Source of the DNA: Cristatella mucedo
Taxonomy: Eukaryota; Bryozoa; Phylactolaemata; Cristatellidae
NCBI GenBank assembly: GCA_009760855.2
Contig: WPIO01000038.1
Location: 1,143,001 to 1,207,000, forward strand
Direction of reading: 5' to 3'
DNA length: 64,000 nucleotides
Position 1 is the stretch's first letter. Each line of letters begins with the position of its first letter. Positions 40,501-53,500 of this stretch are shown here, piece by piece. The translations under genes and the position numbers were made by a program. The notes beneath the pieces were generated by a model. It did no database searches, was not told the origin of the DNA, and worked only from the letters and a program-made list of their open reading frames with translations.

Positions 40501-43500
40501 TCAAGTGCTAGCTGCACTTATTTCAGCGCGTAAAGAACACGGACGGAGCAGTGGAGTTCCGTGGAGTTCAGTGTTCAGAGTTCAGAGTTCAGTGGAGTCC
40601 TGGATTGCCTCTTTCGGACTGTTGCCCGGCTTTCGGTGAAGTTCGAAGCTCTTGTATTTGCATTTCGCCCGCCTTTGGCTTCTTGAAGAGCATACGGATC
40701 TTGGTAGCAAGGAAATAGAATTTGATGCTCACGCAGAACTTCGAGGTCTTGTCGGCAGTGCACGCCAAGCTAGTATCTAATGACTGCCGGCGCCCCGAAC
40801 CACCGAGGAGGCACTTTTGTTGCCACTAATCGCTTGCTATCAGCAGCACTTCGTTCAGCACAAATATTTCTCGTTGAAGGTGGCTGACGATGGACAGACG
40901 ATTTACTTGAATCCCTTCAGTTGGAATCTGGTGAGTGGATCTCAGTATGCCGTTTGTGCGAAGACATGCCATGTCATATCGCCGGCGGTGCGAAGAAAGT
41001 GCCCGGATTTCATACGCTGGATGCGCTGCTATCAGCCAAACTAGTCATCCCACCTATTAATGCCACGGAAAGTCTTAGTGACTGGGTTTCATCTAGTTCA
41101 CCGAAGTTCTATGCATGGATTGCAGACGGATGGCCGAGCATAGCACCGGTGGAGACGCAGCCTTTTGTAGACTGCGGGATTTCATGCGTCCAGTTCGACA
41201 GCTTATCAATCTTTATGCGGTAAACTAAACCTTAGATGTATATACTTTGGCAATTCTGACGAGAATCTCTTTTCTTCAGGCACAAGGAGCACTAGTTGTA
41301 GCTACATATTCTCGGTACATAGTATACACTGAAGCATATAAGAAGGTTGCATGAAGTACTTAGTGCTTGTGAAGAATAAGTTTTTAATCAATATTAAGTG
41401 CAGAATCTTTGATGCACAAACCCACGGAGCTTGATAACCAAAATAATTCATTCGAGTGCATCTATCGCAAGTGGCAGCAATACAGATTTTGTGGAGGTTA
41501 TAGAGGTAAGTTTTCTCTGGCCTAAGCGTGTTACAATCTGATTTATCTTCTTATATTATTGCCTAAATTGTAATTGGATGCGGAAAGTACAGCATAGCAC
41601 TCATGAAAATTATGATAATAAGACGTTTGCACAGAGCCCGAGGAGAAATCAAGCCACCCCTCAGTGCTTTAAATATGCTTTTACGGAGATCTCGTGAGTC
41701 CGCCATGCACCAAATCATCACGCATAAGCCGCACAAAGGACGGTGCACACTGACCTAACAAGTACTGTTAGAAATAGGTTCGTTCTGATCTTCTTTTGAA
41801 ATTTCATCGAGTCACGGGATTTCGTGACATCATTCAGAAGCAAGTTCCAGGATTTGGGAGCATAAAAACTAATGTCACGGCTGCAAAATGATTCGACTGT
41901 GTTTTGAGGCACAGATCAGCAAATGGAGTCAGAATATTGATCTGTATGATGCCTAGCCTGATTGGCTAGTAGTTCAAATAAACAAGTCAGTGCAAGAGAA
42001 TGGACCCATCAATGAATATTAAAACAACGGATTTTTAGAATTCCTGATTGCTAGTAATTGCAGGTAGGTTATAAGTGCTGTATATCAGGAAATAAGACTA
42101 TCATGACGGTCTAGCCTAGCTTCTGAGTTTTGCACCAACTGCAATCTCCTGCTTGCACAGGCAGGTAGACCTGAGGGCAGTGAGTTACCAAATTCAAGAC
42201 GCGACGTCACAAATGCATGGACCAAGTTAGATTTGGAACCCCTTATCTTTGCAGGCACGGGATTTTTGCAATATTATGTAGCTGAAAATAGGCAGACTTA
42301 ACTGCTGAACTGATGCTGCCGGCTAGTGGAAGGTCAGTTTGGAACAGGACACCCTGATTTCATACAGATTCTACGGGATGGATATGCTGACCGATTTCGA
42401 TTCGAGGGATGTGTTTTCAATTTCAGAGTGATACTAGGTTTTCCCTTAGCTAGTAAGTTGATTTTGTAGCCATTCAATTTCCGAAAGTTTGCTGCAGTCC
42501 CAGTGCAACCGTCAGAAATACGTGAAACATGATAGTTGAAAGAATTTGATGCTGGAAAGCACGGAAGGACTAAAGCAGCTATGTGTCACTGCACACAAAT
42601 GAAATCTTAGATGCGCTTTGCAAATAAATTGAAAGGAGCAAGAGTATACATTGGAAAACATGGAACAAGCACAGATCTCCGAGGTACCCTGAACCAAAGA
42701 GGTGCCTTGGATACCTGATGGCCAGTGATACCAATACTCTGAAATTGCCCACCCAGATCATAATAATAAGACAAAATTTGTATGGCTACCCAATAGAACC
42801 AATCATACGTCTAGGCACTTCGAATATCCTTTAGGAACGCATGTCGATTTGATAGTAAAATACCAAAGTGTCAGCATGCATAATCACAAAAGGACAATTC
42901 GCAGAGACAGACTCCTCTAATGCTACGAGAAGCGGGCGGGTTGGCTTTAGCTTCTTTTTAAATGTCTCCAAGTCCGGGGATGCCGTAACGTTTGTCGGTA
43001 GTAAGTTTCTGGCTTTTATAGCATGCTAAGGAAGGTACACACAGTCTCCAAAGTATTTTATGTGTTGAACGAATTGCGTCAGAATAGCCGGCGGTACAAT
43101 GCCTAGCCTAATTGGGCAGTAGTTTGGACAGGTAGGCCGGTGCTAGAGAAGAAAGAAAGACAAGTTTCTTCGCTATTTGATGGTGATCCAGCGTAGGTCA
43201 GTGAGACATGCTGCACTGCGGCAATTTCGACATTTAGGGACAGACGAGCCTACCTGAAGATTTTTTATAATAGTAATATGACATTGGTATAGCATCCTCT
43301 AAAAAAATGCTTTTTAGCAATCTATACATGCTACAAAGGAGAAATTTATTTGCTTGGTTAGTGACAGCACGCATAACACCGGCATACGTAAGAACACACA
43401 GGCCAATCCACAGGACCCGTACATTTTGTGAGGAACAGGTAAGAAACCATCTCAAGAATTGCGTAGTTTTTTGCAGCTCGTTCTTTTCGAACAATAATTG

Positions 43501-46500
43501 TGCTGCTGTCCACGGCCAGTTCACAAAAAGGCAAGCCCACACCAGAACAGCAGAGTGGTTGGGCACTAGTATTATAATACTCACATGTGAAGCAAGACAA
43601 GACATGCTGAGCAAGACACAGACGCGCACACTTTGCTGTGTGATTTTCTAGCGACTGTCGAGTACGTGATGTTATGCATCCACTGCACGCAAGCGATACA
43701 TTACGTACTCACGTTTGAGTGGCCACGAATCGTTTACGCGAACGTACTTTTTTGAGTCCACAATCTTGATTCCAGAAACCATAACACTTCGCCAATTTAT
43801 AGTTAGTGCTACATATTGGCCTTAGGTCAGATCTATCTTAAAGACAAGCACCAATTAGTAAATACTGTTTTAAAAGAGCCCGGATTATCACTATATTAGC
43901 CAGTGAGATGAAGAGCAACGAAAGACGAGCAAGATACAACGTGGCCGAGCAGCGCAATTCAACTGTCATGCAGATCATGTGTCTGTCTATGTGACTTACG
44001 AGAGTGAAGAATAAACCAATAATAGTAATAATAATAATAAAATTACATTTGATATAGCGCCCTCAGGTAACTAAGTCTCTTTCTAGGCACTTTAAATTTG
44101 CTGCAAAGGAAGCAATACTATACCTATACCTATATAAGTATCGGCTCTTGTTAGTGTTCGACGAGTTGCATTAATTGTTTTTACTGCACATTCATTATTG
44201 AACTTTTAATTATAAAATTGAATTCCTATGCTGCATGCAACAATTAAAAATAACTTTATAGTCTGTTCCCGTGAATCAACCGAGTCGCTTGCATTAGCTC
44301 ATGGATACCGGTTGCAAAACAGTGCTTATTGAGCTCTGCTAATCCTAGCGAGTGACTGTCCTAATTTATGGGTTCTGAAGTGATCTAGGCAGGAAGCACT
44401 TCGCATTCTTTGTGCTTAGATTGCGAATGTTCTCTACCTGGAGGCGCCTGCCGGAGTCGGCTACTCCTACAGTGGCGACGGTGAGACAGCCACTGACGAT
44501 GACAAAGTAAGTAGCTGCGTGCTGACACCCACTCGCGTTGAAGGTACTGCAGCGGCTTTTGGATAACCGAGGTGCACATGGCTATCAAATCCATTCTTTT
44601 GCCAAAGACTGAGGATTACTCGTTAGGGTCACATCATGCACACGATATGGCAATGTAAGCATGCTGTCTACCGTCATATTTTAAGAATGCTTTGATGTGT
44701 CATTCCTAGTTGAAGTGTCACAGTTTCTTTCATACCTGAGCATTTTAATATTTGCATTGAAACCTTATTATGCACTCTGTTCCCAGTTCATCTGGGGATC
44801 CATTGGCACTTCTGGATTGCTCGTAGTTCCTCTGAAGGAGTTGTACAGCAACAAACCACTTTTTTGCGCACCTGCAAGGAGTGACTTGCATTCAGTTTAG
44901 CGACCCTGTCATTGCTACGGCCCCTTTGAATTGTGCCTGCAGACATCACTCAACAACTATGTGGCACTGAAGGAGTTTTTAAAGCTCTACCCAGAGTTCT
45001 CCTGCAACGATCTCTACCTGTTCGGCGAAAGCTACGCCGCCGTCTACGTCCCAACGCTGGCTCTGCGCATTGCTGGCGACCCGTTGTTCAAGCACTTTGC
45101 GGTTAGTATTCTGCTACGCTTTGCTTAATTCGTACACGGATACCCCGGTTATGCCTTTGCATGTATTGACCTTGTCATGGCAGGTGCAGCATCAGGCATC
45201 AGAATTCATCTTAGCAGCCCTAAGATTGCTATGAGATCCTGCCCTCCCTCATTCCGCGATGGTGGTGATTGTTGTGGTAGGAAATCATCTGAGGGTTATT
45301 GCTAGCGGCCGATTTTCAGCCAGTAGTAGTTTGAAACCCAGTCAACATGCACTCTACGCTTGCTTACATTTTTTAGGGCATCGGCATCGGAAGCGGCTTG
45401 CTAGATTTAAGCCTGAATTTGAATTCCGGCTTGTATTTTGCTTACTACCACGGTTTAATAGGGACAGAGTAAGTTGTTGCTTGTCCGAGGATCGTTTCGC
45501 GCTATAATTTAACTGTACTCTTTGGACGAAGCTGCGCAGAAGGGGATGCTGCTGAAAGATCCAGAGTGAAAGCTTTGAAATGATTATCGACGGCCCGTCA
45601 CGTCGCTATGTATCAATGCGCATATTAATACTTTTTCTTTACAGCGTCTGGAATGAGTTAGTCACAAGCTGCTGCGGTGACACTGTGACAAAGACCTGTG
45701 ATTTTGTCGGAGCCGCTCAGACAAGCCAGGCATGCAATGCCCTAGTAAGTAAGACCAGTGCTCTTCAATTTTTCCGCGTCAAGATAATCAAGCGATGGCC
45801 TGTCTTTAATGGCTTGGTGGTACTTTTAGACGTAGGAGGGCGAAAGCATTTGATGTCCCTTGCCTCCGTGTAGTAAACGATAGAGGACGCGCCATGCACG
45901 TCTTTACCACTACCACCGGCCAGAAATTACAGTGGGCTTAATACTCAGTAGCGGACCCTCAGGGAGGGTGTATTTACCCATCTCACTAGCGGGTTAGCTA
46001 CCTGAGCCTATCCTATTTCTATGCTCCTGACCCTCACTAGCGACAAAATTACATCTCTACTCCACCCGATGTGAGCAGCCACCAAGTTCGTGTCGAATTG
46101 AAACTACGACTTTGCGCTGTAATTTATTTTATTAATTGTGGGTCTAGCCCCGCGTGAATGAAAATCTTGCGTTTCTTGCTCCCTAAAAAGAAATCTTGCA
46201 GTGAAATAGCAATAGATAATTATTAACTAGCAAAGTAAGATGTAAATGACATAGATGTACGTTTCCATGTTTTTTTAACAGCTTCAATCTGCTAGAAAGT
46301 ATAATAATGCAATAATTTTCGTAAGCTCTGAAAAAATGTTAATGTCATAGAAGGCATTTAGGGTCGTGATAATCAAGAAGTTAAGGTGCTTGCTCTTCAC
46401 GACCAAGGTCGGGCGTTCGAATCCTGCAGTGGGCGACCCCCATATTGCAAACTACACGCGGTTGTGATAGCCCTTAAGGCTCTCCTGTTGCTACACTAGT

Positions 46501-47480
46501 GAGGCTGTTAAACCAGCTAATTTGCTTCTTCTTATCCAAGCAAAAACAATAGACACGCTATAGAGTCTTATGCACAAAGGTCCTCTGTCGTGAGTACAGC
46601 GATCGCTTGTTCTTGCCAACTCGCGAAAACACTTATGAAGACGGTACCTCAATAAACGAGTACTGAGTCGCAGATAACGCACGATAGACGTGCGTATGTA
46701 TGCACATGATCACAGCGTACGGTAGAAATCAAAAGCACTCAGATATGTTAATATAAAAAGTAGATGTCATAAGCCTACACAATTCTATTCGACAGCTACA
46801 GAGAGCTACAGGTGTCATCAGCAGCCCTAGCATACAACTCAGTTAGAACTTCATAATACTGCGGGCTCATTCAAAACCAAAAGCAAAAGTGACCGACCAT
46901 CACACCAGCTTGTCTTTTTATGACACCCAACCTCAGATTAGGATATGACAGATTTCAACTAATTGCAATTGAGGAACCACGAATAATCTCTAGGAATTCA
47001 TAATCTACTTGATGTGGGGTGTTGATAATTCAATAATACTGCACTAATAATAATGAAACTTGCGCACGCCGAAGTGGTTGACAGATCACGATAGTATTCT
47101 AAATTATTAGCGGTACGCAACAAAATTATAGCGAGGAGGCTGAAATGCCATAATATGTCTGCACAGCATAAAAAGCCCTAATCAAAGAGTCATTTTTTCG
47201 GCTTCGAAAAAAGTACATTGTATACTGGGTTTCAAGCCAGAGGCTTTACTCTGCGCTTTGAGCCCGTGTGATGCACTCTATGTCCGGTGCTATACATATA
47301 TGCCTCTCTTTGGCAAGGAGTCGACGAATTGGCGTTAACGAAACGGGCTTGTTGCATAAGGGTTTGGGTGTTCGTTTTTATTTCTGCGCTCTGAAATTGT
47401 CGGCAGGCCTACGTGTATTGGTACAGCAACTATGACTCGTTAACTGTGCATTGTAAGTCTATATTTATTAAGAAATCACG

Positions 47481-47511
<31 letters not shown>

Positions 47512-50500
47512 AAGCTCTATCTCCCTCGTCTTCATCGCGTTTCTCTCTCATACTCACTACCACTATGTCTTATTTCTTTACTGATTAATCTCTCACTCAT
47601 CTCCGTCTATCTCTATAAACTCCGCTCTCTTGTTACGTGGTGTAGTCGCTCTGTTTCTCAGTCGCACATGTAGTATGTAAACTCGCGCCTTAAGAGGAAT
47701 ATTAATGTTCTCAATATTTCATGATTGCAGGTTTCCTCGTATGCACAATCTTTCTTTTTCTTTGTAGCTCTTACACACCCTGGGTGATTTAGAAAGCAAT
47801 GGCCTGAACAGGTACAATATATTTGAGGAATGCGCGACCTCAGATGCTGCCATAGAAGATACCGTTTTCATTCCACGTCATGTTTTCGACATCGCATTAA
47901 CTCAGATATTCAAGAAAGTTTCGTCGTTTGAGGTTCGTGTGCAACGGACGCCCTGAGCAGGAGGGCCGAGAGTTGGCAGCACACCTCTAAGCTGCTGCTA
48001 AGCCGCCAGTGTGTTTGTGAACATTTTGAAAGCTATTTCCGAACGAAATCAATTTTCAGCGCTTCACTGGCACCGGCTAGTTCGAGCAATCGACACAACA
48101 GAGTAGTGTTCTCATGAAAATTATGCTAGGTGCAATTTTGGAAACTCAAAACTTTTGTATTTGGGTAGTTCAGCCCAGAGAACACGAGTCGCCAAATACT
48201 CGCCAATTAACTCTCGCCACAGCCCCATTCAATCACCAAAATCAACTATCTACCGCTACAGCTTACCAACTTGGGATTTTAATTTAGTCATGTGATCTAT
48301 TCAGCTGTAGCTGATGATTGCCGTTTTCAAAAGCGCTGACTGCGCCGTCCATTTATCCAGATATATATATATATATATAATTCATTTATATAGCGTCCAA
48401 AGAGAACTTAAATCTCTATTCAAACGCTTCACATGTATCTCAGGGCACGAGCCCATGACCTCGGCAAGACCTTGTTCGGGGCGAGCACCTTAACCGCTGG
48501 ATCAAACCAGCTCGGTAGATGAAAATATATTATGAGCCTGAAAGAGTCAGTCATCAAGGGTTACCATTGGCCGTAGCCAGGTGAAATAGATATATTTATC
48601 GCGTGGCCCGATCTCCAGCATCGAGCGATGAGTTGCCATCGCCCACCAATAAGTTTGTATACAACTTTTAGTTTCAAGATTTTGTTTAGCTTGTATTACG
48701 AGCCCGTGTTGTTTAGTAACTGCTTTTAAAAAGTACCTTCTCATCTTGCAGGTCCAAAAGGCAGAGGTCTTGGCCGATGGTAAGAAGGTGAAAGTTGCAC
48801 TTCCATGTGTCAACTCAACCAGCCTGGTGACATATCTGAATGACCATCGGGTGCGAACGGCTCTGCATGTTTCTGAGAAAGTGCCCGGATGGGACATATG
48901 CGCGTGAGTTGATACTGCCGTCGATGCAATCGAACTGTCAACCAGCAGTCTGATTTTAATAATGTCGTGCAAAAATGCCGCGAGTAATAATACTAATAAG
49001 GACAATAGTACATTTTCATATCACTCAAAGAAAACTAAATACATATATAGCAACCTTAGGTAAGCTAGAACAAAGCACATGGATTGGTTAGTGATACTAC
49101 GGATGACGTCTGGAACATATCGAACAAGTGCTTAGAGCAACGCGATGGTTTGTTAGCATCTTCTTATCTGTCATCAAGTTAAGGCATCTCAGATTGTCAA
49201 TCGGAGAGACTTTCGGGCTTAAGAAGTATTAAACTGAATTTACGGTCTCCAAAAGAGTTGAGGTTGTTGGAAGCGCACTGTGAGTGAACCAAAACGACTC
49301 GAGCTAAACAACGAGTGCCATGAAGCACTTTGCTCTATAGTAAACGAATTGAACTTAACCTTCGCGTAGAATTTCTTTTCTCCAAATGTCTTCTACTATT
49401 TACTTTTACGCCCTGTTCATAATATTCCACTTCTGCATCAGCATATTGGTACTTAATTTTGCTTATGACTTACTGCAAGACACATAAGTCACGTAGGTAG
49501 ACCCACTCTTAACGCAGCTGCCTAATACTTTCTCATCCGTTATTTTCTCAACATCTTGTCACGAATGCCTGCACGGCCCGTCCTCTTTTTGCTTTTCCTA
49601 TTTTGGCGGCTAGTAATAAATTCAGTGAGGAACTAGCGAAAAGAGGCTCGTCTCTAGCCATGATGTCTGTAAGTAAGACTAGCCGGCGCCTTATCGTAAA
49701 ACTTTCGTTGCAAACGTGCACTGAAACTTGCATTTCACTTTACAGCAAATGTAAAGCGCCTAGAGAGAGATTGAGTTCTCTGAGGGCGCTTTATCAAGTG
49801 AATTATTATTATTATTATTATTATTATAAACTTTGCTAATGCGCTACAAGATATCCCGCTCTTTGAAGATGTGCGATCATAAACCTTTTAAAACGTGCCG
49901 CTTCCGGAACGGAAGCACTGAGTCAAACACTGCGACGGCGGCCGCTTGATGCAACTGCTATCTTGCACTGCGAGCATCCTCGAACAGGGCACCAATGCAC
50001 AGGGCCTCTTATTTCTCTAATTTAGCGTATCTTGGTCTTTGATTACACCGAGCGACAACAACTAAGTGAGCGTTCCACTCGAGATTGTTTTATAGTGCAC
50101 TCACGGCATAAGCGGCTTTTTTTCCGTGCATTTTTCAACAAGCTCTCTTGAAGGGATGAAGGAGCATATATGGCTCTGAAAGATGATGGCTGAAACGGTT
50201 AATGTGAAGGTGGGGGCTGCCGGACGGCTGTTAGGGATGCGCCAGAGTCGGCAGCAGGAGAGGACATTATTTCATTGTGTAAGAATGAATTGTGGCAGTT
50301 CGCTACCCAGTCACCGGATCTGCTGAGCAAAAGTCTAAATCCTTAACGCTGCCGTAAATGCGAAACCGAGATCGCGTAAGTGAAGTCATGGAGTAGTTAA
50401 TTTATTTCCATAGAGGACTTGAGTGCACTAGGAAACTGAAACTGTAGCGCAGGAGCTCAGCTCGATATGTAGGACCAAGCCACGGTGGGCCTTATGGGTC

Positions 50501-53500
50501 AGAGTAAGCACCCTACTCGGCATCCGTCGATTTCTGGAAGACAGTGCAGCTACCTCAGCAAGTGAGACACGTGATTGAACCTCCAGGATTTGTTGACCAA
50601 CCATGCAACCACGTTCATGGCTAGCGGCCGGCAGAGGCTTACTGGCTTTTTTTGGTAGCCCTGCCAAACTGAATGACAGCCAGCCAGGGAACTAGTAAGA
50701 TATTAATTCAAGATTTAGAATTATATTTAGCAATTGTTTTTGTCATAATCTGTGGCTTAACGGCATCAAAGCCCAATTCATGTATTAGTCGGTCAGTTCT
50801 TCTTTGGGTTACGTGCAGTTTAGATAACGCAAGAACCAAATGAAGCCATATTGAACCAAGAATATAGTGATAACTTTAAATTCCGTCAGTCTCAAATCAT
50901 TCTCAATGCATAATTAAAGTCTGCTATCATCCTTCCCATTAATGCCGGCAGCTCAGCCATGTGCTATAGCAACATGCTAAACATGCTTTAAACGCAACCT
51001 CATTAGTTCTTAGAATTTCCTGAGCGGTCTGTCACACGGCATAGTGTCAAACTCACGATTAACTTCACGTTACACGCAATAAAAGTTATTTAAAGATGAA
51101 TAAAGCAAACTAATGTGGTCTTCTATTGGCAAGTAGAATAGCGCCGATTCAGCACAGTTTTAAAGTCCATATTTCCAGCTGCTTGTGTTCGAGCTCTCAG
51201 CATTGAATTGCTGATGTCATTTAAGATATTGGCACGTTGCACGACTTCAGAATATTTATGACTAATTTAAAATGAATTCTCCATAATTTATCAGTATTTT
51301 AAAAGCTTCGCGAACTTTTATTATGAAGCTGAAGTTTCATCATCGTATTAAGCGTTTTAATATCAAATCTTACCACTTATATATAACCGTGGGTTGGTCT
51401 TTAAGTGAGTGTCCTGCATAGAAAATAATTTCCTGCCTAAAGCCCCAACTAGTCTTTGTAGACTTCATAGACTGAAAAAGATTCGCACTTAAACACCAGT
51501 AAATGCATCCACACATACACGCATACATACATGCATGCATCCGCAGCTTTTCCACCTGGTCTTCAGTTTGCCAAATACAATAAACGCTAACCTCGAGATC
51601 AGTATCGCGGATTTGATACTTTGCGGATTCTTATTTGAATTTGGCTGGTTTGAAAGTCATATCAAGAAGCCCGCACTTTTTCTTGTTCTTTTTTATTGTT
51701 CAGTCGTGCTGAGTGGTCCAGCGTTTACTTTGCAGAGACATCAACTACACGACACTGTACCGAAACGTGAGCCAGCAGTTTCTGACACTTTTAGCCAAGG
51801 TGCAGCGCCTCTCGCCGCTGCGCCCGCCGCTCACGTAGCCGTCCTCGAACGCACCGGCCCCCGTCGCAGCCAGCGACTTCGACTCTGTGACGTCACTGTC
51901 AACCGACGACAACTCTGTTTCTTTTGCGAATAGGACAAGCAGATTCTGGTATACAACGGCGACGCCGACGGCGTATGTAACTTTCTCGGCGGCGAGTGGT
52001 TCGTCGACGCCTTGCGCCAGCCGGTACGCGGCCCAAACGCTGCGGCCAGCGGCAGGCGGGCCGCCGCCGGCGCACAGCCGCCGGCTAAGCAGCGCGCCGC
52101 CCGAGCCTCGCTCGTAATACCGAGCTGCTGCGCACCTTAGGTCGAGCTGCCGCCGCTACGCCATCGCGCTCGCGTCGTCGTCGTCCGCACGCCTGCGATA
52201 GTCGCTGCCTCGGCAGCAGCCGCCGCCTGCAGCGCTCGCTGCCGAACGAACGCAGTTAGGTCGCGTAGATGGTGGCAGACTTTAGTTGACCGTGACCTTG
52301 ACGGTCAGTCCGGGCTGGCGAAATCTAGCGTCCGTCGTCGTCTTTTTCGCCTCTTCTTTCGCCTCCTCCCTTCGGAGGAGAAGTGACGAACGATGAGCTA
52401 GCTCGGCGTCAGTCGACGCCAGGCGACGCGCAATCGCTCGTCGGCCGCTCAGCAGAACTCTTCTCTATCGCAGCAGATTGCGCCCACGGCGGCGGCGGCG
52501 GCTGCTGCGGCCGCTTTGTGGATCTTTACTTGTCCGCGGGCGTTCGACCGCCGCTGTCGCGTTGGTGCGTCGCTTCCTGTCGACGTCGCTCTGCATCGTC
52601 CACGCCAGCTCTTTACTTTCGCGGACGCTTCCACGCTCGGACGCTTCGCAGCCGCCGTCTTCGGCTGGCCTGATAGGCGGCTCGCGACTACCTCTGCAGC
52701 AAATGTAAAGCGCCTAGAAAGAGATTGAGTTCTCTGAGGACGCTTTATTAATTGTATTATTATTATTATTACTAATATTGCCTTCCGGCGATGGCGCGAT
52801 AAATAGCTTACCCGCTCTGTGTATAACGTATCTGCAACGTCGAGTCAGTAGCAGGTCTTCTTTTTACCGGCTTTACCGCGTCGACCTGAATGAGTTTTTG
52901 CTCAAGCTGCATTGAGCAGATGTGTTCTAAAATTTTCCATCAGCAAATTTTATTGTCCGTCGGTAGAGCAGTGGAGTTGGTAAATTTTTGGAGAAAACGA
53001 GCGTAATTTTAGCTGTTGCACGCAGCAGCGATCTGTTGATAAAGTTGCTAGATTCCTGAAGGAATTATGCCACTAACCACACTTGCATGCTGTGACCCTG
53101 TGCATGTCACCCCATAACCATATTATTCATGTTTTTTTTATCAAGCATGATATTTATACTCACCATTCGACCGTGTTTCCTTTGCAGCAAATGTAAATTG
53201 CCTAGAAAGAGATTGAGTTCTCCAAGAGTGCTTTATCAAGTGTATTATTTTTGATATTATTATTACCCTTGAAAAGTCGAAGAGCGGAGTGGCTGGAAGG
53301 ATCGCTCAAACAGGGAGCATGAGAGCAGACGCTTCTCCGCAGGAGCTGCGGAAGCAAGCTCCGCAATTTAGGATTCTGGGAGAGAAAAAGCCTCGGTCGC
53401 CAAAAATCCACATGCGGAAGAGTGGCGTGGTTCATGTACTGTCTCGATTAGATGCGCCGAGGTAGAAACTAACGCAGTGCTCAGGTTTGTGTGAAAAAGC

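Noticed and set aside
47408-47451. Exon-like stretch with [11 protein letters not shown] between good splice sites in cathepsin A intron 7
   Set aside because: Exons 7 and 8 already join in frame and align without a gap; this looks like a chance pseudo-exon.
51770-52730. GC-rich ORFs downstream of cathepsin A exons 10 and 11
   Set aside because: They are CpG-rich intron sequence with long open frames by composition; no conserved motifs.
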